Assembly: GCA_021604505.1 (NCBI GenBank)
Contig: BQJC01000001.1
Span: 1,323,501-1,387,500, forward strand
Direction: 5' to 3'
DNA from: Nitrospinaceae bacterium
Lineage (GTDB): Bacteria > Nitrospinota > Nitrospinia > Nitrospinales > VA-1
DNA length: 64,000 nt
The translations under genes were made by a program, and so were the position numbers. A model generated the notes under the pieces. That model searched no databases, was not told where the DNA came from, and was given only the letters and a program-made list of their open reading frames with translations. Position 1 is the stretch's first letter. Each line of letters opens with the position of its first letter. Positions 6,949 to 15,823 of the stretch are shown piece by piece.

Positions 6949-7666
6949 TTTTTTCACCTCGATACAAAGTGACAATTCCAAATGTCAGATCGCGGTAAGA
7001 AACGCCCCTGAACCCCGCTTTTTCCATAAGACAGGCGAACTCGCCCCGCATGGGAAAATGTGAAACCGATTGGGGAAGATATTGATAGGCGCTATTGTGC
7101 CGTGAAATGGTCTTTCCCACCTGAGGCAGTAGACGGTGAAAATAAAACCGGTACAGAGATCCAAGGACTGCGTTGGTGGGATGAGAAAACTCAAGAATCA
7201 CCATTCGGCCGTTCTTTTTGAGCACACGGTGCATTTCACCCAGAGAGCGTTCGGGATCGGAAAAATTACGAATGCCAAAGGCGGTGATTGCGCCATGAAA
7301 ACTGGCGTCGGCAAAGGGTAAGTCTTCTCCGCAACCTTTCTGCAGGCAGATGGAATTTGTAAACCCTCTCGCTGCAATTTTTCCCTTGCCCAGATTCAGC
7401 ATCGGTCCGCTAAAATCCATTCCCATCACTTTGATGCGGGAGGGGTGGCGGGAGGCGATTTCCAGAGCGATGTCGCTGGTTCCGGTAGCGATATCAAGAA
7501 ACTGTTCTCCCTGGTTGGGGGAGAGCAGGTCAACGGCAACTTTTCTCCAATACTGATCGCGCCCGGCGCTGAGCAACCGATTGATAAAATCATATCGTGG
7601 CGCGACGGCGCCGAACATGGATTGAATTTGACGCGAAAAATCCGGTGTTTTTTCCAGGGTCTGCAT
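6941..7666 (-). CDS. ubiE: Menaquinone/ubiquinone C-methyltransferase UbiE/MenG
   Basis: A 241-residue class I methyltransferase with the UbiE N-terminal signature (MFGAVAPRYDFINRLLS, residues 17-33), SAM motif LDIATGTSDIAL (57-68) and the family motif FGIRNFSDPERSL. It methylates demethylmenaquinone or the ubiquinone precursor in respiratory quinone synthesis. Sequence alone does not say which quinone. Its 3' end overlaps htrA, an unusual pairing that probably reflects only cotranscription. Confidence 0.92.
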   Translation of the reverse strand: MQTLEKTPDFSRQIQSMFGAVAPRYDFINRLLSAGRDQYWRKVAVDLLSPNQGEQFLDIATGTSDIALEIASRHPSRIKVMGMDFSGPMLNLGKGKIAARGFTNSICLQKGCGEDLPFADASFHGAITAFGIRNFSDPERSLGEMHRVLKKNGRMVILEFSHPTNAVLGSLYRFYFHRLLPQVGKTISRHNSAYQYLPQSVSHFPMRGEFACLMEKAGFRGVSYRDLTFGIVTLYRGEKNA

Positions 7667-7881
7667 GGTGTTATTTTCTTAAAATCGAATCGTGATCGCT
7701 CAAATAAATTTTATCACCAGAGAAAAACCTAAACAAGGCGGATTGTATTTATTCCACAACCCATCCTCATTGATTTTGAGCAGATTACTTGCCGCCTTGT
7801 CATTCATTTTTACCAGTAGTACTATCGGGTTCGGTTCCGGGAAGGATTTCAAGTAATAATGATCTGCTAAAGGATTATCCC

Positions 7882-8430
7882 ATGAAAAAGGTATTGGTGC
7901 CGCTGGCTCCGGGATTTGAGGAAATTGAAACCGTGACCATCGTCGATATTCTTCGCCGTGCGGGGGCCAGAGTAACACTCGCGGGAACAGAAGAGGGTGT
8001 GCTTCAGGGGTCGCGGGGAATCAACCTGGTGGCCGATAGCCGTCTGAATGAGGTCGATCCGGAAGAATTCGATTTGGTGGTTTTGCCGGGCGGACAGCCG
8101 GGAACCTCGAACCTGCAAAAGGACGAAAGGGTGGCGGAAATTCTAAAAGCAATGGCCCGAAGCGGGAAAACCATTGCCGCCATTTGCGCGGCTCCCCTGG
8201 TTTTGCAGTCGGCTGGTCTTTTGAAGGATAAAACCACAACCAGCCACCCTTCGATTAAAGATGAGTTGAAGGAGATTCAGTATTCCGAAGACCGGGTTGC
8301 GGTCGATGGAAACCTGGTCACCAGCCGGGGGCCGGGCACAGCCATGGAGTTTGCCATGAAACTGGTTGAAATATTGTTTGATAAAGATCGCATGGAAACT
8401 GTAAATAAAGGCGTCATGGCCAAACTCTGA
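7882..8430 (+). CDS. DJ-1/ThiJ/PfpI-family protein
   Basis: A 182-residue Rossmann-like protein of the DJ-1 subfamily. It has the conserved Glu near residue 13-16 (GFEEIE), the nucleophile elbow Cys102 in AAICAAP, and SHPSIKDEL and SRGPGTAMEFA as in DJ-1/YajL. Members act in oxidative-stress protection or deglycation/glyoxalase chemistry; the exact activity is debated. Start at 7882: MKKVLVPLAPGFEE aligns with the family N-terminus, whereas upstream in-frame sequence does not. It is monocistronic. Confidence 0.9.
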   Translation: MKKVLVPLAPGFEEIETVTIVDILRRAGARVTLAGTEEGVLQGSRGINLVADSRLNEVDPEEFDLVVLPGGQPGTSNLQKDERVAEILKAMARSGKTIAAICAAPLVLQSAGLLKDKTTTSHPSIKDELKEIQYSEDRVAVDGNLVTSRGPGTAMEFAMKLVEILFDKDRMETVNKGVMAKL

Positions 8431-8647
8431 TCCCGCCCTGTCAGAATCTCCTATTTTCACCCGCCACGTTTCTCCCCATTTAAAGTGAATTCAACAGAAA
8501 TTTGCAAAATTTAGAAACTTTTTGAATTTTGGAACATCGTACGAATTAGAAGCCGCCGAAATAAAGGCAATTCTTTTGATTTAATTGATTTTCACTAAAC
8601 AAGAAAGAATACAATTCTTTCATTAGAGATATCCCCGAGGTGATGGA

Positions 8648-8884
8648 ATGTACGTGAATATTTCCAGAAGCAAACTGTTAATCAACAATCGGCGTCATCA
8701 CGTCAGGAAACCGAAAAAAAGCCAGGCCAGTTCCGCAGTTAATTGCAACCACTGCGGCGGGGCGATTCGGCCAAATGGCGAGCTTGAAACTTGCATTATG
8801 TGCGCGCGCGAAGCGAGTCATCTTTGCGATAACTGTTCGAATGTCAGGGCCCAAGTCGCCGATACCACCGGCAAGAGTGCCTGA
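8648..8884 (+). CDS. Small zinc-ribbon protein
   Basis: A 78-residue protein with a basic N-terminus (VRKPKKSQ) and three CxxC pairs: Cys33/36, Cys49/52 and Cys60/63. Two pairs could form one zinc ribbon, leaving a third for a second site or redox use. GAGGTG lies seven bases before the ATG. A strong terminator follows directly, so this is a one-gene unit. The function is unknown; the basic tail suggests nucleic-acid or ribosome contact. Confidence 0.72.
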   Translation: MYVNISRSKLLINNRRHHVRKPKKSQASSAVNCNHCGGAIRPNGELETCIMCAREASHLCDNCSNVRAQVADTTGKSA

Positions 8885-8898
8885 AATTTTCCAAAGGG

Positions 8899-8956
8899 AG
8901 CCTGTAAGTAAACCAGCCTCTGTGAAGGGATGGGTTTGCTCACAGGCTTTTTTTTT
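8899..8956 (+). terminator. Strong rho-independent terminator
   Basis: AGCCTGT (8899-8905) pairs with ACAGGCT (8942-8948). After one mismatch, AGTAAACC pairs with GGTTTGCT (one G-T wobble), giving a 15-pair stem followed by T9. It ends the zinc-ribbon gene. The far arm contains the stop codon of the convergent asnB gene. Confidence 0.88.
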
Positions 8957-10874
8957 CCGTGCTGTTTGGTGAATTGAGAAGAAACCATTTTTTTAAGATA
9001 TAAAGTGCCCAGGGCCTGGACCAGCTGACCTGGCCGTTCAAAAATCCCCTCCAAACCCCGGCGACTGCCGTTTCCGAAATAAAATCGGAAAGAGTTGGCA
9101 CCGGATTCAACAGCACCGATTCCACTTCAGTTTTCAAATCATTCCGCATCCAGTTTTCAAACGGCAGGGTGAACCCCATTTTTTTTCTTTGAACCAGTTG
9201 CGAAGAAAGCTTGACCGGCAGTGAATCCACCAGCAGGGATTTTGCCGGTGGCCGTGCGAATTGAATTTTGGCCGCAAGGGAAAACATCAATTCCACCAGC
9301 CGGTGATCGATCAAGGGAACCCGGATTTCCAGGCCGTGCGCCATGCTCATCATGTCCGCATCCCTGAGCAGAGTGTTGGGCAGATAATGGGTTAACTCCA
9401 GAAAGGAAACTTGTTTCAAGGGATCGATAGCGCTTAAAGATTCGGTCAGCGTTTGAGTCCGCTCCAAATGTTTTTGTTTTTCCCCTGCGGCATGAATTTT
9501 ATCCGTGAACAAATCGTTGACCTGATCTTCGCAGAACAGCGTGCGCATCAAATAATAGGGATGGCTTCCCGATTTTTGCCCGCTTACGAAATGGCCCAAT
9601 TTGATGTTTGCGTCGGAAGCAGGCAGATGACGTTTCAACCAGGCGCCGGCAGATCTGAGCCAGGAGGAGGGCAGGACGCCTAAAACTTTCTCCAGCCCGA
9701 GCAATCGCGGAACCAGCCGAAAAGAGTCATAGCCGCCAAAAAGTTCATCCCCCCCTATTCCCGAAATGGCCACCTTCCAGCCGGTTTCGCGCGCACATTT
9801 GGAGATGAGGAAGGTGTTGATCCCATCGACGGTCGGTTGATCCATTGCGCCAATGGCTTGCGAGAGGGCGTCGATGAGGGCGGATTCGTCCAGTTCCAGG
9901 GTATGATGCTGAGTGCCCATCTGTTCAGCCACTTCATTGGAATACCTCGATTCATCGAATTCACTTTCCCTGAAAACCACCGAAAGCGTTTCCACAGGAC
10001 GATCCGTTTTCTGGTCCATGAGAGCGACCACAGCGCTGGAATCGATGCCGCCACTCAAGAAAGCTCCGAGAGAAACATCGCTGACCTGCCGAACCCTTAC
10101 CGATTCCTTCAATGTTTCTGCCACCAACTCTTTTTTGGAATCAGAAGGAAAATCCAGGCCAGAATTTTTGGAGATTTGCAGAGGGTCCCAGTATCTTTGT
10201 TGCGTCACGGATTCCGGGCTGACAAGCATATAATGGGCAGGCGGTAATTCCTTTATGGTTTTCCAAAACGTATCAGGACCGGACACACTGCCAAAAGTCA
10301 AAAAATGAAACAGGCCGGTTTCATTGACGGTGAGGTCGATAAAGCCCGTGGAAGCCAGGGCGCGCACCTCGGATGCGAACAGAAAACATTCGGGGCTGGA
10401 ATAATAATAAAGCGGTTTGATTCCCAACCGGTCTCTGGCTAAAAACAAAACCCTGGTGCGGGAATCCCAGATGCCAAAAGCAAACATGCCCCGCAGTTTT
10501 TCCAGACAATCCACACCCCATTCTTCGTAAGCCTTCAGCAACACCTCGGTGTCGGAATTGGAGAAAAAATGGTGATTTTTAGCTCGGAGTTCTTCTCTTA
10601 ATTCACGGTAGTTGTAGATTTCGCTGTTGGTGGAGATCCAGATGCTATGCGATTCATTGGCCATGGGTTGATGGCCGTTTGAAGAAAGGTCGATGATGGA
10701 AAGCCGTTGATGCCCGAGGTAAACCGTGGGCCCGTCCTCGTGTTCCAATCGTTCTTCACCCCGGTCATCGGGTCCACGGTGACGCAAGCGGTCCAGCATG
10801 ATTCGCAGGACTTTTCCCGGCGGCTCCGGCAGTTGGCCGTCAGTGAAATCGATTAGACCCGCGATTCCGCACAT
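8940..10874 (-). CDS. asnB: Asparagine synthetase (glutamine-hydrolysing), AsnB-type
   Basis: A 644-residue two-domain enzyme. The N-terminal Ntn glutaminase domain begins MCGIAG, with Cys2 as nucleophile, plus RHRGPDD and GHQRLSIIDLS. The C-terminal synthetase has the ATP PP-loop SGGIDSS (274-280). It converts Asp, Gln and ATP to Asn, or amidates a related acid. The usual oxyanion-loop NGEIYN reads NSEIYN (Asn83-Ser84). It is longer than E. coli AsnB (about 554), like the AsnB/exosortase-associated and polysaccharide-associated forms. A CATAA/TTATG dyad (10931-10946) lies upstream. Confidence 0.93.
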   Translation of the reverse strand: MCGIAGLIDFTDGQLPEPPGKVLRIMLDRLRHRGPDDRGEERLEHEDGPTVYLGHQRLSIIDLSSNGHQPMANESHSIWISTNSEIYNYRELREELRAKNHHFFSNSDTEVLLKAYEEWGVDCLEKLRGMFAFGIWDSRTRVLFLARDRLGIKPLYYYSSPECFLFASEVRALASTGFIDLTVNETGLFHFLTFGSVSGPDTFWKTIKELPPAHYMLVSPESVTQQRYWDPLQISKNSGLDFPSDSKKELVAETLKESVRVRQVSDVSLGAFLSGGIDSSAVVALMDQKTDRPVETLSVVFRESEFDESRYSNEVAEQMGTQHHTLELDESALIDALSQAIGAMDQPTVDGINTFLISKCARETGWKVAISGIGGDELFGGYDSFRLVPRLLGLEKVLGVLPSSWLRSAGAWLKRHLPASDANIKLGHFVSGQKSGSHPYYLMRTLFCEDQVNDLFTDKIHAAGEKQKHLERTQTLTESLSAIDPLKQVSFLELTHYLPNTLLRDADMMSMAHGLEIRVPLIDHRLVELMFSLAAKIQFARPPAKSLLVDSLPVKLSSQLVQRKKMGFTLPFENWMRNDLKTEVESVLLNPVPTLSDFISETAVAGVWRGFLNGQVSWSRPWALYILKKWFLLNSPNSTEKKSL

Positions 10875-11092
10875 AGACAGTCGCTCTTATTAATAATCCG
10901 AGGGGATATTTTTTTCTTATAGTGAGTTCCCATAACATATATTATGTCAACTAACGTGGAGAGCGCATTTTTTTCTTCGGGAGAACCAGTCAAAACGCTG
11001 ATGGCGCAAAGGGTTTGAAGGGAGATGCGGGTCTTCATGAATGGATCGGCACGCCCCCTTTTGGAGAATAGAAGGGAAATTTTGGAAGGGTT

Positions 11093-12034
11093 CTAGGTTG
11101 TCTTTTGCAGGAGGATTTCGCGGACGGTGCCGGCCACATGATTGGAAGACAGACCGTATTTTTCGAATAATTGCGCCGCTGTTCCGGTTTCAGCAAACTG
11201 ATCTTTCACGGCAATTTTTTTCACCGGGACATGAATGTTATTTTCCAGAAGAACTTCTCCAACGGCATCTCCCAATCCGCCGATTCGGTTGTGATCTTCA
11301 GCGGTGATTATGGCCTCGTGTTCTTTAGCCAACTTTACGATCAGGTCCGAATCGATGGGTTTGATCGTGGAAATGTTTACCAATGTCGGTGTGATGTTTT
11401 CTTTTTTCAGATCGTCGATGGCCTTGAGGCTTTCCTGAATCAGGATTCCCGTGGCGAAAATGACGACATCTTTTCCTTTTTGAATAACATCCCCCTTGCC
11501 GATCTGGAACTTGTGGGATGCATCGTAAATCCCCTTGACCTTGGCTCTTCCCAGTCTCAGGTAGACCGGTCCCTTGTGATTTGCTACGGCATGTGTTGCC
11601 TGTCGGGCTTCTTCCCAGTCCGCCGGTTGAATCACCATTAAATTGGGAATGGCTCGCGTGTACGCCATGTCCACGATCATTTGCGCTGACGGGCCGTCTT
11701 CTCCAACGGCCATCCCGGCGTGGGTTCCCGCCAGCTTGACATTGGTATTGGAGTAAGCGACGCTCACCAGAATCTGGTCCATGGAGCGGCCTAAAAGAAA
11801 ACAGGCGAACGTCGTGGCAAACGGTATCTTCCCGGTTGTTGCCAGTCCCGCGGCAGTGCACACCATGTCCCCTTCGCTGATTCCCATATTGAAAAAGCGG
11901 TCGGGAAATTGTTTTCCGAACGGCTGGGTCCGGGAACTGTCGCTCACTCCGGAATCCAGGACCACCACGTCCGGGTTGTCGCCCAGTTCTATAAGTGCCG
12001 CGCCGTATCCGTCTCTGGTGGCTCCGTCTTTCAT
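11093..12034 (-). CDS. Transketolase, C-terminal subunit
   Basis: A 313-residue protein covering the pyrimidine-binding and C-terminal transketolase domains. It has the ThDP-activating Glu in GISEGDMV, the region FACFLLGRSMDQI, and a C-terminal domain with VIFATG and EDHNRIGGLG. With the N-terminal subunit encoded just upstream it forms the split transketolase seen in archaea and many bacteria, in the non-oxidative pentose phosphate or Calvin pathway. Its ATG overlaps the stop of the partner as ATGA. Confidence 0.92.
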   Translation of the reverse strand: MKDGATRDGYGAALIELGDNPDVVVLDSGVSDSSRTQPFGKQFPDRFFNMGISEGDMVCTAAGLATTGKIPFATTFACFLLGRSMDQILVSVAYSNTNVKLAGTHAGMAVGEDGPSAQMIVDMAYTRAIPNLMVIQPADWEEARQATHAVANHKGPVYLRLGRAKVKGIYDASHKFQIGKGDVIQKGKDVVIFATGILIQESLKAIDDLKKENITPTLVNISTIKPIDSDLIVKLAKEHEAIITAEDHNRIGGLGDAVGEVLLENNIHVPVKKIAVKDQFAETGTAAQLFEKYGLSSNHVAGTVREILLQKTT

Positions 12035-12876
12035 TGCAACTCCTTCAATGCTTTTTCCAGATCTTCATCCGATGGCGCAACCCCATGCCACGCCGTCTGC
12101 CCTTCCATGAAACTGACCCCCTTGCCTTTAATCGTATCCGCAATGATGACACGCGGTTTCTCCGCATGCGGGGGAATTTTCAGGGTTTGAATAATTTCCT
12201 GCATATTGTGACCGTCGATGCGGTACGTGTCCCAGCCGAAGGACCGCCACTTGTCTTCCAGCGGCTCCAGGTCTTTCAATTCTTTCGTGACGCTGTCCTG
12301 GCACACTTTATTGAAGTCGACGATTGCCGTCAGATTCGTGGATTTAAATTTTGCTGCCGACATGGCCGCTTCCCAGATTTGCCCTTCCTGAAGCTCCCCA
12401 TCCCCCAGGATCACATAAACCCTGCACTTGCGGTTGTCCAGGCGCGTTCCCAAAGCAATTCCGTTCGCGACGCTCAGGCCCTGCCCCAGACTTCCCGAAG
12501 CGATTTCCACGCCAGGGGTTTTGGGATGCGCGTGTCCGGAAAGAAACAGCGGGCTGTTGATTTTCCGGTAACTCGCCAGTTCTTTTTCCGGGAAATACCC
12601 GGCTTTGGCCAGAGTGACGTAATACAGCGCCGAGGCGTGGCCTTTACTGAGGAGGAAACGGTCCCGGTCCGGGTCTTTTGGATTGTTGGGGTCGTATTTC
12701 AGGATTCCGCCAAAAAACAGTGCGGTGGCAAGATCCGCGGCCGACAGGCTTCCACCGGGGTGCCCCGACCCTGCCCCGTGAATCGTCACCAGACTCGTGC
12801 GTCTGATTTCCCTGGCAATTTGTTCCAGATCATTGATGGTCGGAGTTGCCGACTGAGTGCTTTCCATACTTTCCAT
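12031..12876 (-). CDS. Transketolase, N-terminal subunit
   Basis: The 281-residue thiamine-diphosphate (pyrophosphate-binding) half of transketolase. Landmarks are GAGSGHPGGSLS, SKGHASALYY, and the ThDP/Mg motif GDGELQEGQIWEA followed by VDFNK. The start is uncertain: ATGs at 12876 and 12867 and a TTG at 12891 are in frame and none has a good ribosome-binding site. An extended -10 (TGATATAAG) lies about 45 bases upstream. It is coupled to the C-terminal subunit gene. Confidence 0.9.
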   Translation of the reverse strand: MESMESTQSATPTINDLEQIAREIRRTSLVTIHGAGSGHPGGSLSAADLATALFFGGILKYDPNNPKDPDRDRFLLSKGHASALYYVTLAKAGYFPEKELASYRKINSPLFLSGHAHPKTPGVEIASGSLGQGLSVANGIALGTRLDNRKCRVYVILGDGELQEGQIWEAAMSAAKFKSTNLTAIVDFNKVCQDSVTKELKDLEPLEDKWRSFGWDTYRIDGHNMQEIIQTLKIPPHAEKPRVIIADTIKGKGVSFMEGQTAWHGVAPSDEDLEKALKELQ

Positions 12877-13034
12877 AAGGGATGAATACAAAAGAGGATT
12901 GGCAATAAAACTTATCCAAGCCTTATATCACAATAATTTATTTTTAGGAATTCAATTCTGGGATAAACCTTCGGAGTGATCGGGGCAGGAAACCTTCGTT
13001 AACGGGAGCGGAAAACCATTACCAAACGGCAGGT

Positions 13035-13661
13035 TCAACTCTGTCCCGGTCCCCCGACAAAATCGTTGCAGACATTGAGTAAGGTTTCGAAATCCACCGG
13101 TTTGGTGAAGTATATATCCGCACCGGCATCAAGAATGACTTTTTCTGAATGGCGCAGATCGCCGGAAATGGCGACAATTTTAATGTTCCCGGTTTTCGGG
13201 TTTGATTTGAGATTTTTGCAAACCTCCATGCCGTTGATTCCCGGCAGAGCGATATCGAGAATAATGATCGAAGGCATAAACTGAGCCGCTTTCAAGCCTG
13301 CGTCCCAACCGTCAAAGGCCAGCTCAATCACGTAATTGTTTTTCTCAAAAAACTTTTTCAACAGGCTGGAAAATTTCTTTTCGTCATCGACTATTAAAAT
13401 TTTGCGGACCGATTGCTTTTCCTCCTCCTGCTGGAGGATTTCCTTGATCATGCTGATGGTATAACCCTTCTTTTGCAAAGCGTATATTTTTTCACAGCGC
13501 TCCTGCACCCATTCCGGATAATAACCGACGATCCCCTTCCCTCCTGGATGCGCTTCCTTGACCGGGTCTGGGAAGAATCCGTATTTTTTTTGCCACAACC
13601 AAAGAGTTTTTCTTGTGATGGGCACAACTTTTAAAATGTCAGCGGCTGTTACTCTGGACAT
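13035..13661 (-). CDS. MerR-type HTH fused to a C-terminal receiver domain
   Basis: A 208-residue regulator. Residues 1-75 are a MerR-like winged helix (TAADILKVVPITRKTLWLWQ, then WVQERCEKIYALQKKGYTI). Residues 86-208 are a complete receiver domain with acidic pair Asp92/93, phosphoacceptor Asp136 (IILDIALP), Ser166 and Lys187 (FTKPVD). The order is reversed relative to ordinary response regulators, which have the receiver first. The helix between them (ILQQEEEKQ) would transmit phosphorylation to the DNA-binding dimer. No histidine kinase is adjacent. Confidence 0.85.
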   Translation of the reverse strand: MSRVTAADILKVVPITRKTLWLWQKKYGFFPDPVKEAHPGGKGIVGYYPEWVQERCEKIYALQKKGYTISMIKEILQQEEEKQSVRKILIVDDEKKFSSLLKKFFEKNNYVIELAFDGWDAGLKAAQFMPSIIILDIALPGINGMEVCKNLKSNPKTGNIKIVAISGDLRHSEKVILDAGADIYFTKPVDFETLLNVCNDFVGGPGQS

Positions 13662-14227
13662 GATTTTTCCTTGGAATTCGTTAGGTTATTGTTGAATAAA
13701 GTTAAATGAAAAATTGCATCCGGCCAATATTAAAAAAGGTTTCACGCAAGGTGCGCCAAAATGGATGAGGCGCCCTGCCCTTTTTATTTTTGATGCTCTA
13801 TAAAATTACACTGTTAATGTAATTTTATCAACCTAAATTTTCACTTTTTCTCAATTTTCTGCCGGTGGACTCAAAATAATTGAAAAATAGGACTTTATCT
13901 TAAATTAAAATTTGTATACAATTGCTCATATAGATAAATCCGAACAGTGAAGTTATTCATCGGGCTTCCGTTTCTACCCTGACCGTGGCAGCGCGTTCGC
14001 CCGTTTTGACGGGACGTGTTCCGCATCGGCTTGCACCCGGTTTTCCTCAGGAAAAGGCGAAACGGAAGAGATCGAGGAACAAATATCTTCCTGATTTCAA
14101 AGTGGAATCGCGGTCTTTAGCCTGGTTTCGGGCGGAAGAAAATTGTCGTGAAGCAGTTTCGAATGTGTTTATCTGAAGGTGCACAAACTCATAATCAAAT
14201 TTTTTTGAAGATGGAGATCCAAGTGCC
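13662..14227. other. 566-base divergent intergenic region with operator-like dyads
   Basis: This lies between the MerR/receiver gene and the divergent tolC-macA-tam cluster. It contains a perfect 11-bp inverted repeat ATAAAATTACA/TGTAATTTTAT with a 7-base spacer (13800-13828), a perfect 10-base palindrome TTGTATACAA (13912-13921) in AT-rich sequence, and TTTTCCTcAGGAAAA (14041-14055). No convincing coding frame is present; a 63-codon frame at 13985 lacks support. It probably holds promoters for both directions. Confidence 0.5.
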
Positions 14228-15823
14228 ATGTTACGTAATATCCCTGCATTGATCTTTTTCGGAATCATTTCCATTTGCGCCATTGGCTTCCCACCTGCTT
14301 TGTGGGCGTTGGAATCTGAATCCAACCCGTCATCTACGGGCGATTCGAAGGTTCTCACTCTGCGGGATGCTGTTCAGCAGACCTTGAAAAATAATGTTTC
14401 CATAGCGGTTGAAGAGTTCAATTCGCAAATCAGAGAGCAGGACATTACCGACAGGAAGTCCGAGTTTGACCCCAGCGTCAATATTGAGTTGTCGACGGGT
14501 GAAGACAAACGGCAGGTTTCCGGCGCTTTTACTTCCCCCGACGTCAGTCAAAACCGGGACCATCTTTGGGACATGTCCCTGAGTCAAAAGGTGATCACCG
14601 GGGGTGACTATGAAATCAGCTTTAATAATTCCAGGAGGAAGACCAACTCCAGCTTTGCGGGTTTGAATCCGCAATATTCTTCGGAACTGATTGTGTCGGC
14701 CACTCAGCCCCTGCTCAAAAACTTTGGTATCGACAATAATAAAAGAAACATTTACATCGCCAATAATGACCTGGATATTTCCGATTTTGAATTTGAAAGT
14801 AAGGTGATCGATACCGTCACCGAGGTGGAAAACGTTTATTGGGACCTGGTGTTCAGCATCGAAGACCTGAATGTCAAAAAGAAGTCTTTAGCGCGAGCTC
14901 AGGACCTCGAAAAGCGGGTGCGCGCCCAGGTGGAAGTGGGCACCGTCGCCCCGCTTGAAATTCTTCAGGCTCAGTCAGAGGTGGCTTCCCGCGAGGAACT
15001 ATTGCTTCAGGCGGAAGATCTGATTCAGGACAACGAAGACAACCTGAAAAATATTTTGAATATCACCTTTGATTCACCCGAGGGGCTGAAAAAAGTGATT
15101 CCGGCGGACAAGCCGCAATTCAAGCCGGATCAGGCAATGGCTTTAGGCGAGGCGATCAAAAAAGCTCTGGCAAACCGTCCCGATTTTTTGTCACGCAAAA
15201 CTGAACTGGCAAACGAAAATATACTGGTCAAATACAATGAAAACCAGATTTACCCTTCCGTCGACTTGTTTGGCAGTCTGGGCTTAAACGGAATCAGCGG
15301 AAACGCGGTGCCGATCACCAGTGGAACGGTCACCGGAACCAGCCGTTTCGGAGGAGGTTACGATGACGCTCTCAACAACACCATTTCCAGGGATTTTTAC
15401 CAATGGGAATTTGGAGTTCGTCTCAACTATCCGCTCGGCAACCGCTCGGCAAAGAGCCGATTGACAGCCTCCCGGCTGAAGGTCGCCCAGACCCTGCTGG
15501 ACATCAAGGATCTTGAGAAAAAGATTGTTGTGGAAGTCAGAGAGGCGGTCCGGCAGATCAAAACCGAAGCCAAGCGGGTGCAGGCCACGCGCGTCGCACG
15601 AAAACTTGCCGAAGAAAAACTGAATGCTGAGGAAAAAAAGTTTGAGGTGGGTTTGTCGACCAGTTTCGAAGTTCTGGAATTCCAGGAAGACCTGGTAGAA
15701 GAGCAGAGCAATGAGATCGGGGCGCTCATCGATTTTCATAAAGCAAAAATCAGATTGCGCCAGGTGCTGGCCACCACGCTCGAGACTCATAATATTCAAA
15801 TGTCGTCCCAAGAAGATTCATGA
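14228..15823 (+). CDS. TolC-family outer membrane efflux protein
   Basis: A 531-residue protein with a signal peptide (residues 1-27, cleavage near ALWA) and two repeated OEP halves rich in long helices and short beta strands. The second half contains NYPLGNRSAKSRLTASRLK, typical of TolC-like channels. It forms the outer-membrane exit duct of tripartite efflux. The next gene, a MacA/HlyD-type adaptor, starts within its stop (ATGA), so the two are coupled. The MacB-type ABC components lie 8 kb downstream in the same orientation. Confidence 0.92.
   Translation: MLRNIPALIFFGIISICAIGFPPALWALESESNPSSTGDSKVLTLRDAVQQTLKNNVSIAVEEFNSQIREQDITDRKSEFDPSVNIELSTGEDKRQVSGAFTSPDVSQNRDHLWDMSLSQKVITGGDYEISFNNSRRKTNSSFAGLNPQYSSELIVSATQPLLKNFGIDNNKRNIYIANNDLDISDFEFESKVIDTVTEVENVYWDLVFSIEDLNVKKKSLARAQDLEKRVRAQVEVGTVAPLEILQAQSEVASREELLLQAEDLIQDNEDNLKNILNITFDSPEGLKKVIPADKPQFKPDQAMALGEAIKKALANRPDFLSRKTELANENILVKYNENQIYPSVDLFGSLGLNGISGNAVPITSGTVTGTSRFGGGYDDALNNTISRDFYQWEFGVRLNYPLGNRSAKSRLTASRLKVAQTLLDIKDLEKKIVVEVREAVRQIKTEAKRVQATRVARKLAEEKLNAEEKKFEVGLSTSFEVLEFQEDLVEEQSNEIGALIDFHKAKIRLRQVLATTLETHNIQMSSQEDS

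Noticed and set aside
10853-11038. 61-codon minus-strand frame overlapping the asnB start
   Set aside because: It overlaps the first codons of asnB in another frame, lacks a ribosome-binding site and covers the probable asnB promoter region.
11995-12885. 296-codon open frame antisense to the transketolase N-terminal gene
   Set aside because: The opposite strand encodes an unmistakable transketolase; the frame is a by-product of its codon use, with no recognisable motif.
13985-14176. 63-codon frame upstream of the tolC-like gene
   Set aside because: No ribosome-binding site, composition shifts along its length, and no similarity to a known family.
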